Shown here: positions 59,149 through 64,000 of the stretch, one piece after another | Numbering within the stretch: the stretch's first letter is position 1 | Layout: the number at the start of each line of letters is the position of its first letter | From: Halichoerus grypus | Lineage: Eukaryota > Chordata > Mammalia > Carnivora > Phocidae | Length of the DNA stretch: 64,000 nt | Reading direction: 5' to 3' | NCBI RefSeq assembly: GCF_964656455.1 | Contig: NC_135720.1 | Span: forward strand, 101,320,696 to 101,384,695 | Notes under the pieces: generated by a model | What the model was told of the DNA's origin: nothing | Databases searched by the model: none | The model's input: the letters and a program-made list of their open reading frames with translations, nothing else | Position numbers and translations under genes: made by a program

Positions 59149-59351
59149 GGAGTCTAGGTGGCTCAGTCAGTTAAGTGTCCGAGACTCTTGATTTCCGTTC
59201 AGGTCATGATCTCAGGGTCATGGGATCAAGCCCAGCATTGGGCTCCATGCTCAGCATGGAGTCTGCTTGTCCCCTTCTCTCTGTTCCTCCCTCGCTTGTA
59301 CAGTCTCTCTCTCAAATAAATAAATAAATAAATACAATCTAAAAAAAAAAA
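59149..59351 (+). mobile_element. Can-SINE, sense, diverged
   Basis: Diverged head 'gggagtctaggtggctcagt' and tail 'caaataaataaataaataaa'. Imperfect duplication 'ga(g/c)tttaagaagtag' on both sides. Confidence 0.92.
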
Positions 59352-59504
59352 GACTTTAAGAAGTAGAAAGGGTGAGGTCTAGATGCATAATTGCACCTGG
59401 GTTGGATCAGAAAAGCATTGTCCTAACAATTCCAGGTTAGCACTTGAAGTGTTTTCATATACCTTCAATAATTTCCTCACCAAAAAAAACACCACTAAAA
59501 ATAA

Positions 59505-59605
59505 ACGTCATAGATAAGAGAAATTGAGGATTAGAAGATTTGTTTCACTCGCTTATGTTTAGTATCTAACAGGTGATGGAAATAGGATTCAAACCTAGGA
59601 CCCAG
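59505..59605 (-). mobile_element. MIR SINE fragment
   Basis: 'taagagaaattgaggattag' and 'ggattcaaacctaggaccca' match the MIR reverse strand. Confidence 0.6.
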
Positions 59606-59609
59606 GCTC

Positions 59610-60400
59610 AATGGAAAGAAAAGACTGGAAGAGAGAAAATAAGGCAAGGCATAAAGCCATTTGGTGTCTTCTCTGGCCATCTCCACTCTTCCTATTACAC
59701 ACTTCTGATCCTATCATCTTATTTTCCTAGGCAGGTTTAGTTTTAGTCATAGACATAATTTTCAGGGACTACTATTAGGTCCTGCTGCCTCCGACCTGCA
59801 GCTGTAGAGTTGAATTCTATTTTTTGCTGAATTACAATTACTTTCCCTTCTCAGGTTGAAGACTTTCATCCCAGTTTGAATTCATACATCTTTGAGAGGT
59901 CCAACATTTATAGTTTTATCAGGTTTGATTTCAAGTTGGCATAGAAAGGAGCTCGGAGAACAGGGTTTAATGAGGGATGTGAAGAGAGAGCATGAGATTA
60001 CTGAGAACAGAAGGTAAGAATCAGTGAATGGGGTATCTATTCAGAGAGAAAAAATGGCAGATATAGAAGAGGGATTCCATGACCTCTAAGCATCACCTGC
60101 ATCAAAACCACACCTAGAGTTTTTCAACTTCCTTTGGGTTCTCAGTGTGGAAAAAGAGAATATGAGCCAAAGCACAAGAAGATAAGAGAATTTCAGGGCT
60201 GCAGTATTTTTAAAGTTTTTTTTTTTTTAATCTTCTAATTATAGAGAGTATATTAAGAGTGCCAAAAAGACCAAGGAACTTTCCCTACAATGAGTTACTA
60301 CTTTTGTTTAATTGTTTAAAAGTCAGCAAGAAAGATGTCTTTCCGGAATAGGTATTGGTCTCAGTAACTGCCACCAGTTTGCCCTCTTAACGCCCTGACA
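59610..60400. other. unique DNA
   Basis: Nothing recognised. Confidence 0.4.
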
Positions 60401-60404
60401 GGCC

Positions 60405-60600
60405 ATTGCTAAATGCCTTAAGTAAATTAGGATATGCAATCAGTTTGACAACTCTGTGAAATAGGTGGTCCATAATCACTGTTTTATACATGAGGAGAAA
60501 CTTTAATCAGAAAAGTGAAGTTCTTGGCATGGTCATTGAATTATTAGATAATTTGCGCCCAGATCTATAAAACTTCACAGCCTTAGAGAATTACCACTGC
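60405..60600 (-). mobile_element. MIR SINE fragment
   Basis: 'acaactctgtgaaataggtg', 'acatgaggagaaactttaat' and 'tgcgcccagatctataaaac' follow the MIR reverse strand. Confidence 0.55.
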
Positions 60601-60649
60601 ATTTCACACTTCCTTTGGGTGGAGGGGTAATCCATAATATGAGAAATAA

Positions 60650-60835
60650 TTACAGCTTACATGAAGCACGTCTTTAATTATATGTCTAGCACAGTGCCAA
60701 GCATTATACATATATTTCTTTTAACTATTCCCACAATTTTATGAGGTAAGAATTATATCATTTTACAAATGAGGAAGTGGAAGGGACAGAGAAAGTAACT
60801 TATCTAAATGGTAAAACCTGAATTCCAATCAAAAT
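60650..60835 (-). mobile_element. MIR SINE, well preserved
   Basis: 'agcacagtgccaagcattat', 'tttatgaggtaagaattata' and 'acaaatgaggaagtggaagg' are clear MIR reverse-strand landmarks. Confidence 0.75.
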
Positions 60836-60839
60836 GGCT

Positions 60840-62185
60840 TAATTCCAAAAGTTGTTTGCCTACTGATTAAGTCTCAAAATGAATAATGGCTCAAGAGAGA
60901 TGTCTAAAAAGGGTGCTGTTACAAAGATATTCTTGCAGGAAAACTTGCATGAAATTGAGAATGTTCCCATTTTCACTATTTATATAAGTCTCTTGCTTTT
61001 TTGTGTAGACTGTCAAGCTCGGGACATCCTTAAGAACTGGGAAGGAGGAAAACGGACCATGTTTACTGAGCAAACATTTCAGAAATTTAGATTAACATCA
61101 AAAGGGGCTGCCTTTGTCAAGTGCTCTCCCCATCTCCGACACCTGCTGCATTGCTTGTGTTTATGCAATTAGAAGTAAAATCTTAAGAATCAGGTTTTCA
61201 CTTGGGCCTGGAAATTTTAAAATTGACTGATCCTTTTGAAAATTGCAAGCAGCTCTCAGTCTACTGTTAAAAGTCTTCGGAATCTTTTATAATTCTCCTT
61301 GTCAGGAGTTTCTCTTCAATTGGAACACTTCCCCTCTGCCCTTCCTCTCCTTAATGGCAGGTCCCCTCTTCCTCCATTGTTCAGTAGTCAGATGTTAAGT
61401 GACCATTTATTCTGCCAGCTTGCACTGCCCTAAGTCACCCTGATAAACCTCTCCTCACTGCTGTTCTTTATAATTTCACTAGTCTGCTGTAATTTTTCCA
61501 AGGGCAGGGATGTTAAGTTCCCTCAACCATGATGCTGTTCATCAGGCAGTTGTTGTTGGTGTCTTGATCAAGAAGGACCCATTTATTAGGTAAGAGTTAC
61601 ACCATTTCAGTACAAATATAGAAAAAAAAAATCTTTCTCTTCACACTAGAATATGTTTATTATCAGCAAGCTGAAGAGTTACCCAAATATAAGCTAGTTC
61701 TAGTTCCTAAATTGATTCACATACTCATGTAAATTCATAACAGCTTTAAACAAAATGAAGACAATAAAATAAAAGACTTTACAAAAGGATCAGTGATTTT
61801 TAAAAATTGGTTTGGTACTTATTTTTTCTTCTGTTAAAACACAATAGTTTAGCAATCTTTGGTGAGGTTCTATTGCAATTTGAATTTATGACTTCCTAAA
61901 CCAGGGTTTTAATATAAAATACACAAGAAATTAAAGGTGGGATTCTAGTAATTTTGTCTTTTTTGTGTTATTAACGTAATCTTCTTTACTTCATCTGCTT
62001 GCCATTGACATGATTACTTCATTATGAGCCAGAAGAGAAAGGATTATCACTCTAAAAGTACTGGTAAAAAGTAAGATCATACCTATTAGTATGAAAATAT
62101 TTTGTCTATTTGCCAAAAGTATGGAATAAAACTCTTGAGTGGGATTAAACTATCACTACTATGTAGTGGAGAGGGAATGGGTGTT
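60840..62185. other. unique DNA
   Basis: A 97-codon plus-strand frame (60879-61172) has no recognisable domain. Nothing else was recognised. Confidence 0.4.
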
Positions 62186-62189
62186 GGGA

Positions 62190-62285
62190 CCATTATAAAG
62201 TTAGGAGCAAATTATTTAACTTCTATAAGTCAGTTTCCTTATCCATAAAATGGGAATAATTAAATTTAGTTTTAACTGTGGTTCA
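62190..62285 (+). mobile_element. MIR SINE fragment
   Basis: 'gagcaaattatttaacttct', 'ataagtcagtttccttatcc' and 'ataaaatgggaataattaaa' match the MIR core. Confidence 0.65.
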
Positions 62286-62289
62286 TGAA

Positions 62290-64000
62290 AGTAAGTTACA
62301 AGACATATAAGATATGCGATACATTGCAGAGAGTCTAACCACTTCTCTTTGGTGCCCGACCCCACTCAAACACTGTTTAACACATTCCAATGTTTATCCA
62401 TGTAAGAGCCAGGAAAAGTCATTGTGATAACCAACTTTAAGGATAAACCATATGTTTTGAAATGATTTTAAGGATTTTTCCCCCTCAGTTCCAAATCTTA
62501 TTCATTGTGAATAAGCTGACAGTACGAGGTCATCTGACATCTCAAACACAACCCAGAATTGCTGCATCTTGTTAGTTTTGGAGCCAATTGTCCTCCCAAA
62601 GGCCTTGGAATTTTACAAGCATAGTCACTGAGCTTCTAATTGAAAGCCATTTGGAAAAATTAAATTTGATATTTAAAGAGAAGTCATTAAATGCAGATAT
62701 TAATGACCCTCATGAAACCACTGATTTCACTTTAGATGCACTCATTGAAGCCCACGAAATTGGAAACCAGAAAGGAGGCCATTATAATTGATAAGATGTC
62801 ATCTGCATTAGTAAACCCTTCAGCTGCAATTTAAAAAGCCAGAAATGGAAATTTATTTCATCAGGCAACTCAGAGTCATTGTTTTTTAAAACATGTTCTT
62901 CTATTGAAATTCAGTTCAAGAAGTGTCTTAAAGATACATTCATAATGTTGGGGAAACTACCCTGGTTTAATAGTGATTTATATGTATAGTCCATACACAA
63001 GCACCTGGAAAGCTAAGTTAGCATTGATTGTAATTTGGGAAGAGATACTAATATATCTTTGGGTTTTCTTACCTTCAAATAGTGAACATCTGTGTAACTT
63101 AAACAAAAATGAAGAACTGGAAATATTACTTTTAAGGTAAATGGAAAGGAGCATAATTTTAAGACATTCTGTTATTGGGGTTTTCACTACATTTCCCTTA
63201 CCATTTTCTCCAACTAATTTTCTAATGCAAGTAGTGACTCTTTTAGCACCATTGCTATATAGCAGCAGTTTATCTTGGCCACCGATTCTTTTTTCCCTCC
63301 AAATTTTGGCACTCGCATCTGCCAACTCTGGCATTATCACTGAAAGGTGCACTCTAGTCACTGCAGAAGGTCCTTTATTTGCTATTGAGGCTTATTCCTA
63401 AACAAGGATGAAAATAGTTATTTCCAGACCCCTGTTGTTATTCTATCTGGATCCAGGGACTCTCCCTTCTGTCATACCACTGTTTGCCAGGTACCTCTTC
63501 TGTCAGAGATTTTTGTTTTTCTGTTGTCTTTAAGAATGAATCCATTCATAGCTGTCTTGCTTTTACAGATTCCATGATAAAAGAGAAATACTTTGCATGG
63601 TCGTTAACTATTCAGTATTTTAGTAAAAATACAAGAGATATGTTTTTAAAGGGGATAGTGGAACAAGGGTACTTTTCCCCCTTTGGCTTCTTAAATGGGT
63701 CTGTAGAGAAAAGTAAGTCATTGATCTAGAATAGCACTGATTCTGTAGATAAATTTCTCATAGTTGAGAAGAGAGAACAAAATAGGAGACACAGATATAA
63801 TTCCATTTTAAAGATGATTTAATGATATAATTTGTCTCTATATCAGGAAGTATTATGAACCTAAGATGCTGACATAACATTACTCTGCAGTATAAGGCAA
63901 AAAATAATTTTTAAAAAGGAGGTATATGCAGTACACATCCTGGTTCTGCCAATTCAGAGGACCTACAGACAATGAGCCTGAGAGTAATAAACACACCCAG
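62290..64000. other. unique AT-rich DNA to the window end
   Basis: No gene or repeat recognised. Frames at 62978-63361 (minus) and 63141-63401 (plus) overlap on opposite strands and lack motifs. Confidence 0.4.

Overview
The window is mammalian nuclear DNA from a carnivoran, most likely a caniform of the arctoid group (bear, pinniped or mustelid). The evidence is about two dozen tRNA-derived carnivore SINEs (Can-SINE/SINEC; heads of the type 'gcgcctgggtggctcag', tails of the type 'aaataaataaataaaatctt'), several LINE-1 3' ends of a caniform type, and the absence of the dog-type SINEC_Cf head. I see no intact protein-coding gene, no tRNA or rRNA gene and no CRISPR. It reads as an AT-rich gene desert built from layers of transposons, and nearly every longer open reading frame lies inside a repeat or is a chance ORF.

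Layout. 1-6.6 kb: an old L1M fragment (about 625-2010), unique AT-rich DNA, and a MIR interrupted by a young 5'-truncated L1 (4685-5338). 6.6-13.1 kb: SINEs, an L1 3' half with a SINE inside it (7917-9537) and an MLT1-like LTR piece. 13.1-19.56 kb: the main element, a near full-length but broken L1 with a 5'UTR carrying tandem units, decayed ORF1 and ORF2, a nested SINE and a 3'UTR. 20-23 kb: DNA-transposon fossils (one clear Tigger type) and SINEs. 23-31 kb: SINEs, L1M pieces, a CTCF-like motif near 26.0 kb and a 68-bp tandem duplication near 28.4 kb. 31.1-33.2 kb: an antisense L1M interrupted by three SINEs. 35.7-36.7 kb: DNA-transposon remnants. 40.2-46.8 kb: an old sense L1M apparently split by an antisense endogenous retrovirus (pol remnants about 42.5-44.6 kb) and carrying a roughly 300-bp (GAAA)n tract. 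47-52 kb: an LTR-like piece, L1 fragments and a GT microsatellite. 52.1-53.7 kb: a hAT-Charlie transposon with recognisable transposase remains. 53.96-54.31 kb: a twin-primed (5'-inverted) L1 insertion. 54.4-56.2 kb: antisense L1M pieces. 56.4-57.3 kb: a processed retrocopy of the divergent paired-related homeobox gene DPRX, flanked by 12-bp target-site duplications. 57.3-64 kb: mostly unique DNA with SINEs and MIRs.

The most notable item is the DPRX-like retropseudogene. It keeps an open frame from homeodomain helix 3 to the stop, has a CpG-rich 3' part, and uses an L1-like polyadenylation tail. I found no undescribed molecular system. The interest lies in this retrocopy, the structures of several insertions, and a possible CTCF site. 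Repeat-family names come from recognising consensus sequences by eye and need a RepeatMasker/Dfam check.
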